Source: Sulfuricella sp.
Lineage (GTDB): Bacteria; Pseudomonadota; Gammaproteobacteria; Burkholderiales; Sulfuricellaceae
Direction: 5' to 3'
Assembly (NCBI GenBank): GCA_041651995.1
Contig: JBAZID010000015.1
Coordinates: forward strand, 1-55,584
DNA: 55,584 nucleotides
Below the pieces are notes generated by a model. That model had not been told where the DNA came from and did no database searches. It was given only the letters and a program-made list of their open reading frames with translations. Both the position numbers and the translations under genes were made by a program. Position 1 is the first letter of the stretch, and each line of letters starts with the position of its first letter. Shown piece by piece: positions 18,410 through 26,390 of this stretch.

Positions 18410-18505
18410 GCTTCCAGGCCGCGGCTGCTTCACGGTCGCACGTGCCGAGGCTCCGCGCTTCGCAGCCACACCTCTCAGCAATGAAATTCCTGCTCACTGG
18501 TAGAG

Positions 18506-18534
18506 CGGTTCATCCCCACGGGCGTGGGGAACAC
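18506..18534. CRISPR. Single orphan type I-E CRISPR repeat
   Basis: 29 bases beginning CGGTTCATCCCC and ending GTGGGGAACAC, with a CCCCAC/GTGGGG stem. This matches the type I-E repeat pattern in length, terminal bases and stem. No second copy occurs within 100 bases on either side, and no cas gene lies in the window, so it is an isolated unit, not an array. It sits 97 bases after rho, ahead of the convergent gene at 18565-20100. An unrelated CCCGC/GCGGG stem follows at about 18541-18560. Confidence 0.75.
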
Positions 18535-18564
18535 GCCATGCGCCCGCCTGAAGCGGGCTGAAAT

Positions 18565-20100
18565 TTACGCTGTTTTTGCCTGGTCCCGGCTGTTGCCCAG
18601 CAGATCGAAGTGCGCCCGCACCCATTCTTCCCCGCTATCGACGACCTCGATAAGACGAATGCGGAAAATATTGTTGCGGTAGTGCATGTCCAGCAGCCGG
18701 CCATCGCGATAGTCGGGCGTCCGCAGGATCAGGCTGCTGTCGATATCGCGCTGGTAAAGCTTGGGTAGAAATATGGATTTGATCGCCTCTGCCCCGCTTT
18801 CATCCGTGGGCATCAGGGTGACCTGTTTGGGCGCATCGCTTAAACGTTCGACTCCCAGCGCCGGCAAGCCCGATTCGCCGTCCTTTTTCCAGCGCACGAC
18901 ACCGATTTCCCAGCAGCCATCGTGGCCGGATGGCTTGACCAGCACCAGCTTCCCTTCCTGCGCGCGTTCGGTATGGCGGGCCTCGACCAGGCCATACCCC
19001 CCCTCGCTTTCGTCCAGTACTGCCCAGTGCTCAAACGGGATTTTGCCGCAACGCTTATCGTCCGGCTGCAAACAACTGTAGATCGCTCCGACACCGCACG
19101 CCATTTCCATCATCTTGTCTTCTACTGGCGCGCGATGCAGGCGCCGCGCCGCCTCGGGACGAATCCAGTAACGCGCGACATAATCCAGCAGTTCAATGCA
19201 ATCCGGCACGACACAGTCTTCGCCCAGTTCCACATTTTCGCTCCAGTCGCCTTCACTCAGGCTGGCACGTGCCTTGCGGATCTGCAGGTAGATATCTGCC
19301 ATGCTCCAGCAGCGCAGGGCGGGGCTGTGCATGTCTTCCAGTAATTTACGGGCACCGGCGCCTGTGGAGAGATCCACGCAGTGCATGTGCGTATCCGGAT
19401 CGCAGTCCCGATCCAGTTCTACCAGAGCTGCCCAGCGATCAAGCCAGCGATCCACCCTTTCCAGCTGGGGGGGGTTAAGCGTCATGGGTTTAATCATATC
19501 GAGCAGAAGGATATGCATGTATTCATTGCGGCAGGTGCTCAGATGCCTGCTATCAATGCTGACTTCGATACTGGCGAAATGGCTTTCCTCGCACATCTGG
19601 AAGTATTTGTGCAAGCGCTTCCACATGACGGGCTGCACCGGCTCCTGGTGAAAGTAGCCCCATTTGATGCCCTGTCCGTAGTATCGCAGGGCCCGTGCTG
19701 TAATGGTGGGGAGGTAACGGCTGAATTCGGCTTTGCCGCGTTGAGCCACGATTTCGCGAATAAACAGCTGATAAGCGTGCGCAAACTGGGCAAATAGCGT
19801 GGTCATGCTTTTCCACAAGGTATCCTCGGCCCGCTTCAGCCCGGCCTGGTTGTGGAAGTATGCCGCACCGAGCCGGTTCTGGAATGCCTGGCTGGTTTCA
19901 TCGAGGTGCATCAGCACCTTCAGACGTTCCTTGGAAGGGGCTTCCTGGCTTTTCAGGAAGCCGGTCAAGCCTTCAATGATCAGTTTTTGTGCTTCGTATT
20001 CGTCCTCGTGGTGCAATTTTTGCAACCACACATCAGCCGCTTTCACGTTATCGAGAAAGCCAGCCTGCTTTTTGCTGAACAAAGTCAAAAAATTGAACAC
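18565..20100 (-). CDS. Conserved protein of unknown function
   Basis: 511 residues, soluble, no signal peptide or membrane segment. The N-terminal two thirds look all-helical and are rich in Trp, Tyr and His; a beta-rich C-terminal part (about 340-505) includes HWAVLDESEGGYGLVEAR and RIRLIEVVDSGEEWVRAHFDLLG. I do not recognise the family; the C-terminal layout could be PilZ-like, but the RxxxR and DxSxxG motifs are not clear, so this is weak. Monocistronic, convergent with rho and separated from fliW by about 125 bases. Confidence 0.75.
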   Translation of the reverse strand: MFNFLTLFSKKQAGFLDNVKAADVWLQKLHHEDEYEAQKLIIEGLTGFLKSQEAPSKERLKVLMHLDETSQAFQNRLGAAYFHNQAGLKRAEDTLWKSMTTLFAQFAHAYQLFIREIVAQRGKAEFSRYLPTITARALRYYGQGIKWGYFHQEPVQPVMWKRLHKYFQMCEESHFASIEVSIDSRHLSTCRNEYMHILLLDMIKPMTLNPPQLERVDRWLDRWAALVELDRDCDPDTHMHCVDLSTGAGARKLLEDMHSPALRCWSMADIYLQIRKARASLSEGDWSENVELGEDCVVPDCIELLDYVARYWIRPEAARRLHRAPVEDKMMEMACGVGAIYSCLQPDDKRCGKIPFEHWAVLDESEGGYGLVEARHTERAQEGKLVLVKPSGHDGCWEIGVVRWKKDGESGLPALGVERLSDAPKQVTLMPTDESGAEAIKSIFLPKLYQRDIDSSLILRTPDYRDGRLLDMHYRNNIFRIRLIEVVDSGEEWVRAHFDLLGNSRDQAKTA

Positions 20101-20179
20101 AGATCCAGCGCTATGAAGTGTCTAGTATTCCAGCATATTTCATGCTGATGACCGGCGCAAGCCTTGCCCCGGCAAAAAC

Positions 20180-20201
20180 AAAGGCGCCGCAGCGCCTTTT
20201 T
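20180..20201 (-). terminator. Intrinsic terminator after fliW
   Basis: AGGCGC/GCGCCT stem with a four-base CGCA loop, followed on the minus strand by TTTGTTTTT. It sits 25 bases past the fliW stop. The 22-base core is identical to the terminator at 24584-24610. Confidence 0.8.
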
Positions 20202-20225
20202 GGAGGGTTACCGATCCGGGTCGGC

Positions 20226-20681
20226 TCAAACGCGAACGGTATCTCTGAGCGTAATGTCGTAATGCGTTCCCACCAGTACCTTTTGCAGCCCCAGTTTCTT
20301 GTTCAGATTCAACACCAGGGGCCCATTGATATTGGCACTGATACCGCCCATGAAAAGTGCCTTTTCCTGCATGTTTCCGGCAGGCTTGTAAACCATCAGC
20401 ACCACGGCCAGATCGGCAGGGCTTCCGGCCTGCAGCAGCACCACTTCCTCATCCGACAGGGTGAGTTCATAGTTAAAGCCGAACAGGGCGGGGTCAACGA
20501 TTGAAAAAGCGACCGCAGGATCATCCAGTGATTGCAGGTAAAACACGACTGGCCCGGCCTTGTCCTCATGCAATAGCTGATAACGGTAACAACCATCAAA
20601 CCCGGGCAGGCCTCGCGGGAAAGTCAGGATTGCATCTGGATTGATTTCCAGTTCACCAAAACGGGTGGTATCGATTTTCAT
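20226..20681 (-). CDS. fliW: Flagellar assembly factor FliW
   Basis: 151 residues with FliW landmarks ILTFPRGLPGFDGCYRYQLL, SLDDPAVAFSIVDP and the C-terminal NINGPLVLNLNKKLGLQKVL. FliW binds flagellin and, when released from it, antagonises CsrA, linking flagellin supply to translation. No flagellar gene or csrA is nearby; instead it follows hemN by 12 bases, with an AGGGAA ribosome site, and ends at a strong terminator. Confidence 0.93.
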   Translation of the reverse strand: MKIDTTRFGELEINPDAILTFPRGLPGFDGCYRYQLLHEDKAGPVVFYLQSLDDPAVAFSIVDPALFGFNYELTLSDEEVVLLQAGSPADLAVVLMVYKPAGNMQEKALFMGGISANINGPLVLNLNKKLGLQKVLVGTHYDITLRDTVRV

Positions 20682-20693
20682 CAGGGTTCCCTG

Positions 20694-22067
20694 TTACAAG
20701 GTTTTGGAATAGCGCGGTTTCAATTCCGTCGTCTGCTGGCGCAAGTAGGCATCAAAGGGCATGGCAATGTTGCGCAGGAAAATGCGCCCGGTTTCGGTTA
20801 CCCGGATGATCCCAGGCTCCAGTGCAATCAGGCCATCCGCGGCAAGTTCCTTGAAATCGTTCAGGGCGTCGGCAAAGAAAACATCGAAATCGATATCCCA
20901 TTGCCGGCCGAACCTGGCCTTGTCCAGCTCCAGGTCGCACATGATGCCGCTGATCGCCTCGCGGCGGATCATGTCGTCGCGGGAAATGCGCAGGCCGCGC
21001 TCCGTCGCCAGCCCGCCCGAGGCGATGCGGCGCTGGTATTCGGCCAGGTTCTTGGCGTTCTGCACATACACTTCCGCCGTCTGGCTGATGGCGGACACGC
21101 CGAAGGCATAGATGTCGCAATCCTTGTGCGTGGTATAGCCCTGGAAGTTGCGGTACAGGGTCTTGCTCTGCTGCGCCATCACGATCTCGTCGTCCGCCTT
21201 GGCAAAGTGATCCATGCCGATATACACATAACCCGCGTCAGCCAGCCGTTCCATCATCAGTTTCTGCAATGCCATCTTGGTGGGCAGATCGGGCAGATCG
21301 CTCTCGACGATCAGCTTCTGGTGCTTTTTCATCCACGGCACATGGGCGTAGTTGAATACCGCCAGGCGGTCCGGCCCGAGGGCCAGCATCTTGTCCAGGG
21401 TCAGGGAAAAGCTCTCCACGGTCTGATGCGGCAGCCCCACCATGAGGTCGATATTGATGCTGCTGAAGCCCGCCTCGCGCAGCCAGCCATAGACCTGCTG
21501 GATCAGTGCTTCCGGCTGCACGCGATTGACTGCTTTCTGCACCTTTTCATCGAGATCCTGCACGCCCATGCTGACGCGGTTGAAGCCGGACTCGGCCAGT
21601 GCGGCGATATGCTCCCGGCTCAGTTCGCGCGGATCCAGCTCACAGCTGATTTCAGCATCCGGGGCGATCTTGAAGCGCGTGGCAAGGTGCTGGAACAGGC
21701 GGCGGATATCGGCCGGCTTGAGGAAGGTGGGCGTCCCGCCGCCCCAGTGCACCTGGCGCGCCATACGCTCCGGCGAGGTCAGCGCGGCAACCCGGTCAAT
21801 TTCCTGGAACAGGTAGCCAAGGTAAGTGTCGGCCTTGCTGTAATCGTGGGTCGCGACCATGTTGCAGCCGCAGTAATAGCACAGGGTGTCGCAAAACGGG
21901 ATGTGCACGTAAAGCGACATGTCGCGCCCGCTGGACTGGGCCTGGTTCAATTCGTCCAGCCACTCCTTTTCTGCAAACTGTTCCGTGAAATAAGGCGCCG
22001 TGGGGTATGAGGTGTAGCGTGGACCGGCCTTGCTGTATTTTTCGAGAAGTGAAGTCGCGAGTTCCAT
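20694..22067 (-). CDS. hemN: Oxygen-independent coproporphyrinogen III oxidase
   Basis: 457 residues. Radical SAM enzyme converting coproporphyrinogen III to protoporphyrinogen IX without oxygen. The cluster motif is complete: IPFCDTLCYYCGCN, followed by HWGGGTPTFL and the C-terminal HemN domain (about 360-440). The start at 22067 gives the family N-terminus (LEKYSKAGPRYTSYPTAPYF). I searched the 120-base upstream gap for an FNR box and found no well-spaced TTGAT...ATCAA site. Confidence 0.96.
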   Translation of the reverse strand: MELATSLLEKYSKAGPRYTSYPTAPYFTEQFAEKEWLDELNQAQSSGRDMSLYVHIPFCDTLCYYCGCNMVATHDYSKADTYLGYLFQEIDRVAALTSPERMARQVHWGGGTPTFLKPADIRRLFQHLATRFKIAPDAEISCELDPRELSREHIAALAESGFNRVSMGVQDLDEKVQKAVNRVQPEALIQQVYGWLREAGFSSINIDLMVGLPHQTVESFSLTLDKMLALGPDRLAVFNYAHVPWMKKHQKLIVESDLPDLPTKMALQKLMMERLADAGYVYIGMDHFAKADDEIVMAQQSKTLYRNFQGYTTHKDCDIYAFGVSAISQTAEVYVQNAKNLAEYQRRIASGGLATERGLRISRDDMIRREAISGIMCDLELDKARFGRQWDIDFDVFFADALNDFKELAADGLIALEPGIIRVTETGRIFLRNIAMPFDAYLRQQTTELKPRYSKTL

Positions 22068-22188
22068 GAATTAAGAGGCGCCAAATTAAAGTTCGGGAAT
22101 TATACCCTCCCGTCAGGATTATGATAAAAAAATGACTTCCCTTGAGTTAAACTCCGTCTAATCAATAATAAATTCAAAATCCCCTGGC

Positions 22189-24585
22189 ATGAGCACTAAA
22201 GGTATCCCGGCCAGCATCGGCCGCTTCAAGGTTTTACGCATTCTCGGCGAAGGCGCCCAGAGCGTGGTTTACCTGGCCGAAGACCCTCACCTGCAACGCG
22301 AAGTGGCCATCAAGACCGTGCACCTGGCTGGCGGCGAAGACCACCTGGCACGCACGAAAACGCTGATTGACGAAGCGCGCACAGTCAGCAAACTGCAACA
22401 CCCCAACATTGTGCCGATTTTCGAGGCAGGCGAGCATGAAGGCAATCCTTACCTGGTGTTTGAATTCGTGCAGGGCAGCGACCTCTCGCACCTGATCAGA
22501 CAAAAAGGCGCCCTCCCCCCGCAACAGGCAGTGGAACTGGCCATACAGATTCTCGACGCTGTCGCTTATGCGCACCAGCACAACATCATTCACCGCGATC
22601 TCAAGCCCTCCAATATCCTGCTTAATGCAGAAGGGATGCCGCGGGTCATGGATTTTGGCATCGCCACGCGCATCTCCGAAAAAGCCGGCGCTGAAAAGGT
22701 TTTGATGCTATTTGGCACCCCCGGCTACATGGCGCCGGAGTACATCACAGGAAAGGAAATCACGCCCAAGCTGGATATTTTCGCCAGCGGCATGATTCTG
22801 CACCAGCTGCTCACCGGCAAGCCGGCGGTACAGGGCAGCGACCCGCGCGACACCTTGCGCCTGATCGTGCAGGAACCCATTGCACCGCCGTCTGCCCGCA
22901 ACGGCCAGGTAGACGAAAAACTCGATGACATCGTCCTCAAGGCACTGGCAAAAGACCCATTGAGCCGCTACGACTCGGCCCAGGACATGAAAGCGGCACT
23001 ACAGGCCTACCTCACGCCAGAATCCGAGCCTGCCAGCCCCAGCACCAATCAGGGCACGCTGGATTTTCTGCTGCGCCGCATGCGCCACAAGAGCGATTTC
23101 CCCGCCCTGTCGGAATCCATCAGCACCATCAACCGCATCGCCTCCTCCGAATCGGAGGGGGTCACCATGCTGTCCAACGCCATTCTCAAGGACGTGGCGC
23201 TCACCAGCAAACTGCTGAAAGTGGTCAACGCCGCCTATTACACCCAGTATGGCGGCGGCACCATCAGCACGGTTTCGCGCGCGGTCGTGATTCTGGGCTT
23301 CGATGCGGTGCGCAACCTCGCGCTCACCCTGATGCTGTTCGATCACCTGCAAAATCAGGAACATGCCGCGCAGCTCAAGGACGAATTTGTACGTTCGCTG
23401 TACGGCGGCATCATCGCCAAGGGACTGGCGCACAAGGTAGGCGTGCGCAACGCCGAGGAAGGCTTCATCTGTGCGCTGTTCCACAGCCTGGGCAAGCTGT
23501 TGTGCATGTTTTACCTGATGGAGGAGGTTGAGGAAACCAACCGGGTGATGCAGCAGAAGAACATGAGCGAGGAGAACGCTTCCGTCTCGGTGCTGGGCAT
23601 GTCCTACCACGAGATCGGTATCGGCGTCGCCAGGGCGTGGAACTTTCCGGATCAGATCAGCCACAGCATGCGCAGCCTGCCGGCAGACAAGATCAAGAAA
23701 CCGGCCAGCGACATGGAACGGCTCAATATCCTGTCCGCCTTCTCGCATGAGATCAGCCGCATGGCCACCCAGGAAGCGGGGCAGGACAAGATCAAGGAAT
23801 TGTTGCGCATTACGCAGCGCTTCGGTGCGCCTCTGGACATCAGCCAGAAAACCATTGATGCCGTGGCGGAAAACGCAGCCATCGAATTCGCAAAATTCAC
23901 CAGCACGCTACAGCTCGATCTGCGCCAAAGCGCGGTTGCCAGGCAACTGCTCAAATCCAGCGGCCAGGCGGAACGCACAACTGCCAGCGGCATGACAGAT
24001 GCAATTTTGGGCGAAGGCATGTCTGATGAACAGACGCACATGATAGAACTGGGGTCGCCTGGAATTCATCAAAATGCGCAAGGCATCCTGACCCAGGGCA
24101 TTCAGGACATCAGCAACTCGCTGGTGGAGGGCCGCTCGCTCAACGACATCATGCGCATGATCATGGAAACCATGTACACCAGCATCGGCTTTTCGCGCGT
24201 CATACTGTGCCTGAAAGATGCGCGTCAGAACCTGATGGTGGCAAGATCAGGCTTCGGCCCCGACTCAAGCCAGATCGTCAGGGAGTTCAAATTTTCCATG
24301 GCTTTCGCGCCCGATGTCTTTCATGTCAGCCTCAAGAACAATGTGGACATCATCATCGAGGATATCGACGACCCAAAAATCGAGGCGCGCATCCCCGAGT
24401 GGTATCGCAAGGTCGTCCCGGCCCACACCTTCGTACTGTTTCCGGTGGTACTCAAGAACAACCCGATCGCCCTGATTTATGCCGATAAACCCAAGGCGGG
24501 AGACATCAAGCTGCCGGAGCAGGAACTGAACCTGCTGCGCGTGCTGCGCAACCAGGCGATCCTGGCCATTAAAACCCAGGCGTAA
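22189..24585 (+). CDS. Serine/threonine kinase with HDOD and GAF domains
   Basis: 798 residues. An active-looking eukaryotic-type kinase fills about 10-275: LGEGAQSVVYLAED, catalytic VAIKTV, HRDLKPSN, DFG and APEY are all intact. An HDOD domain (about 290-490, FPALSESISTINRIA, ILKDVALTSKLLKVVNAAYY) resembles those in nucleotide-signalling regulators. A linker leads to a GAF domain (about 640-790, SIGFSRVILCLKDARQNLMVARSGFG). Cytoplasmic, monocistronic, ending on a strong terminator. The input ligand and the phosphorylation targets are unknown. Confidence 0.92.
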   Translation: MSTKGIPASIGRFKVLRILGEGAQSVVYLAEDPHLQREVAIKTVHLAGGEDHLARTKTLIDEARTVSKLQHPNIVPIFEAGEHEGNPYLVFEFVQGSDLSHLIRQKGALPPQQAVELAIQILDAVAYAHQHNIIHRDLKPSNILLNAEGMPRVMDFGIATRISEKAGAEKVLMLFGTPGYMAPEYITGKEITPKLDIFASGMILHQLLTGKPAVQGSDPRDTLRLIVQEPIAPPSARNGQVDEKLDDIVLKALAKDPLSRYDSAQDMKAALQAYLTPESEPASPSTNQGTLDFLLRRMRHKSDFPALSESISTINRIASSESEGVTMLSNAILKDVALTSKLLKVVNAAYYTQYGGGTISTVSRAVVILGFDAVRNLALTLMLFDHLQNQEHAAQLKDEFVRSLYGGIIAKGLAHKVGVRNAEEGFICALFHSLGKLLCMFYLMEEVEETNRVMQQKNMSEENASVSVLGMSYHEIGIGVARAWNFPDQISHSMRSLPADKIKKPASDMERLNILSAFSHEISRMATQEAGQDKIKELLRITQRFGAPLDISQKTIDAVAENAAIEFAKFTSTLQLDLRQSAVARQLLKSSGQAERTTASGMTDAILGEGMSDEQTHMIELGSPGIHQNAQGILTQGIQDISNSLVEGRSLNDIMRMIMETMYTSIGFSRVILCLKDARQNLMVARSGFGPDSSQIVREFKFSMAFAPDVFHVSLKNNVDIIIEDIDDPKIEARIPEWYRKVVPAHTFVLFPVVLKNNPIALIYADKPKAGDIKLPEQELNLLRVLRNQAILAIKTQA

Positions 24586-24610
24586 AAAAAGGCGCCGCAG
24601 CGCCTTTTTT
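24584..24610. terminator. Bidirectional intrinsic terminator
   Basis: AGGCGC/GCGCCT stem flanked by seven A on the left and six T on the right, so it can serve the kinase gene on the plus strand and efp on the minus strand. It overlaps the kinase TAA. Confidence 0.9.
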
Positions 24611-24625
24611 CTGGCTCCATGATAC

Positions 24626-25186
24626 TCAGCCGGTAATACGGCGCTTGTATTCCGCAGTACGGGTGTCGATCTCGATCTTGTCACCGATTTCCACAAAGGC
24701 CGCTACCGGCAGCTCAAAACCGGTACCAATCTTGGCTGTTTTCATCACCTTGCCGGAAGTGTCGCCACGCGCCACGGGTTCGGTGTAGATCACTTCGCGC
24801 ACCACGGTAGTGGGCAGCTCCACGGAAATGGCCTTGCCGTTATAGAACACCACTTCGCACGTCATGCCATCTTCCAGATAGTTGAGCGCGTCACCCATGT
24901 TTTCGCCTTCGACTTCAAACTGGTTGTACTCGGCGTCCATGAACACGTACATCGGATCGGCAAAATAGGAATAGGTCACGTCCTTGCGTTCCAGCGACAC
25001 AGTTTCGAATTTGTCGTCTGCCCTGAACACGCTCTCGCCGGGCGAACTGGTAAGCAGATTCTTGTATTTCATCTTGACCACGGAGGCATTGCGGCCGGAT
25101 TTGGTGTAATCGGCCTTCAGCACGACCATGGGGTCGTTGCCGATCATGAAGACGTTGCCTGCGCGAAGTTCCTGAGCGGTTTTCAT
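24626..25186 (-). CDS. efp: Elongation factor P, Arg32 type
   Basis: 186 residues, three beta-barrel domains. EF-P rescues ribosomes stalled at consecutive prolines. The modified loop reads KSGRNAS with arginine at position 32, the rhamnosylated subclass, in place of the lysine found in EpmA-modified proteins. The neighbouring EarP gene supplies the modification, so enzyme and substrate are encoded together. It lies 47 bases downstream of earP on the same strand. Confidence 0.96.
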   Translation of the reverse strand: MKTAQELRAGNVFMIGNDPMVVLKADYTKSGRNASVVKMKYKNLLTSSPGESVFRADDKFETVSLERKDVTYSYFADPMYVFMDAEYNQFEVEGENMGDALNYLEDGMTCEVVFYNGKAISVELPTTVVREVIYTEPVARGDTSGKVMKTAKIGTGFELPVAAFVEIGDKIEIDTRTAEYKRRITG

Positions 25187-25233
25187 AATACTTTTGTCCT
25201 ACGGCTAAAAAATGGCTGGAGAAAAACGGGCCA

Positions 25234-26346
25234 TTATAATCTTTTATTGCAAAATTGCACCAGGTTTGCCGCCAAACCGCTCTGGCTCAACAGACCATCC
25301 GCCCAGTGCTGCGCGTGCTGTTCCAGTGCCGCACGATGTTGCCAGAACCCTTGCCAGGCCTCACCCGCGCCACTACCCTTGTTCCATGCCCCCCAAAAAG
25401 CCCGTACCCCGGATGCCACCTCCAGTGGTAAAGCAGCGCAATAACGATCGAGAAATGCCTCCAGCTTCACCCAGTGTGCATCCTCCTGCTGGGGATAGAT
25501 ATGCCACACCAAAGGCCGTGCCGCCCATTGTGCCCGGACAAAAGAATCCTCACCGCGTACAAAATTTAAATCGCAAGCCCACAAAAAATCGTCATAGCGC
25601 ACCTGATTCATGAAAGGCAATACCCGCACAGTAAGACTGCCGCGTTCATAATCGCGTCCGCAATCCAGTCCATTCAGGCCCAGAAATTCTGCCGTACCTG
25701 GCACCAGCCGCCCTTCCGGCACCAGGCAGGTAATTGGACTGGAAGCGTCACGCCAGGCTGCCAGCAATCCTGGCAACGCCGGGTTTTCATAGCCGAACAG
25801 GGAAATCCGGCATTCATCCGCTTCGGGCGCTGGCAGTCCGATAGACTGCCAGAAAGCGTGTTTATGCCCCAGACCTTCCTGGAATGTGCGGCGGCGCTGC
25901 GCCAGCCCGCTCTCGGCCAGCAATCCACCCGTTTCCGGTGTAAACCCGGGGAAAAAGAAATACTTGAGGAGAGGCAAACGAGGATGCGGAGAACTCAGCC
26001 CGTGGCATTCACCAACCCATTGTTCCGCGCTGAGATATTCGAGATTGATCCACACCGGCTGGCGGGGAAGTTCTGCCATGGCGTCGATATAGCGGGGAGG
26101 CAAGGCACAACCAAACGCCTCGATCACCACCTCGGCGGGCTCCACCAGAAGGAAAGGCGTCGGCCAGCGCCGCACCTCAATTCCATCAAATGTTTGCTGG
26201 GTCTCGAGAGCGGGAGAAATTTCGGGCAGAATCGGCTGCAGACTGGCGAGATCATCGACCCACAGCCGGACCTTGAGGCCATGCTCGACAGCGAGCTGCC
26301 TGGCCAGCCGCCAGCTCACGCCGATATCGCCGTAGTTATCCACCAC
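25234..26346 (-). CDS. earP: EF-P arginine rhamnosyltransferase EarP
   Basis: About 370 residues (DUF2331). Transfers rhamnose from dTDP-rhamnose to Arg32 of EF-P. The N-terminal VDNYGDIGVSWRLARQLA carries the catalytic aspartates, and the C-terminal nucleotide-sugar site includes FVRGEDSFVRAQWAARPLVWHIYPQ. The given start is a GTG at 26346, but the conserved first strand RWDIFCAV lies upstream in the same frame with no ATG, GTG or TTG before it; a CTG overlapping the clpA stop is the only near-start. The true N-terminus is therefore unresolved. Confidence 0.9.
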   Translation of the reverse strand: MVDNYGDIGVSWRLARQLAVEHGLKVRLWVDDLASLQPILPEISPALETQQTFDGIEVRRWPTPFLLVEPAEVVIEAFGCALPPRYIDAMAELPRQPVWINLEYLSAEQWVGECHGLSSPHPRLPLLKYFFFPGFTPETGGLLAESGLAQRRRTFQEGLGHKHAFWQSIGLPAPEADECRISLFGYENPALPGLLAAWRDASSPITCLVPEGRLVPGTAEFLGLNGLDCGRDYERGSLTVRVLPFMNQVRYDDFLWACDLNFVRGEDSFVRAQWAARPLVWHIYPQQEDAHWVKLEAFLDRYCAALPLEVASGVRAFWGAWNKGSGAGEAWQGFWQHRAALEQHAQHWADGLLSQSGLAANLVQFCNKRL

Positions 26347-26390
26347 GGCACAGAAAATATCCCAGCGCTGGCCGCGAGCTTCCCTGATTG

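Noticed and set aside
18500..18600. CRISPR array
   Set aside because: Only one repeat is present; no spacer-repeat periodicity, leader or cas gene was seen.
22068..22188. FNR/Anr box upstream of hemN
   Set aside because: TTGAG and AATCAA half-like words are too far apart.
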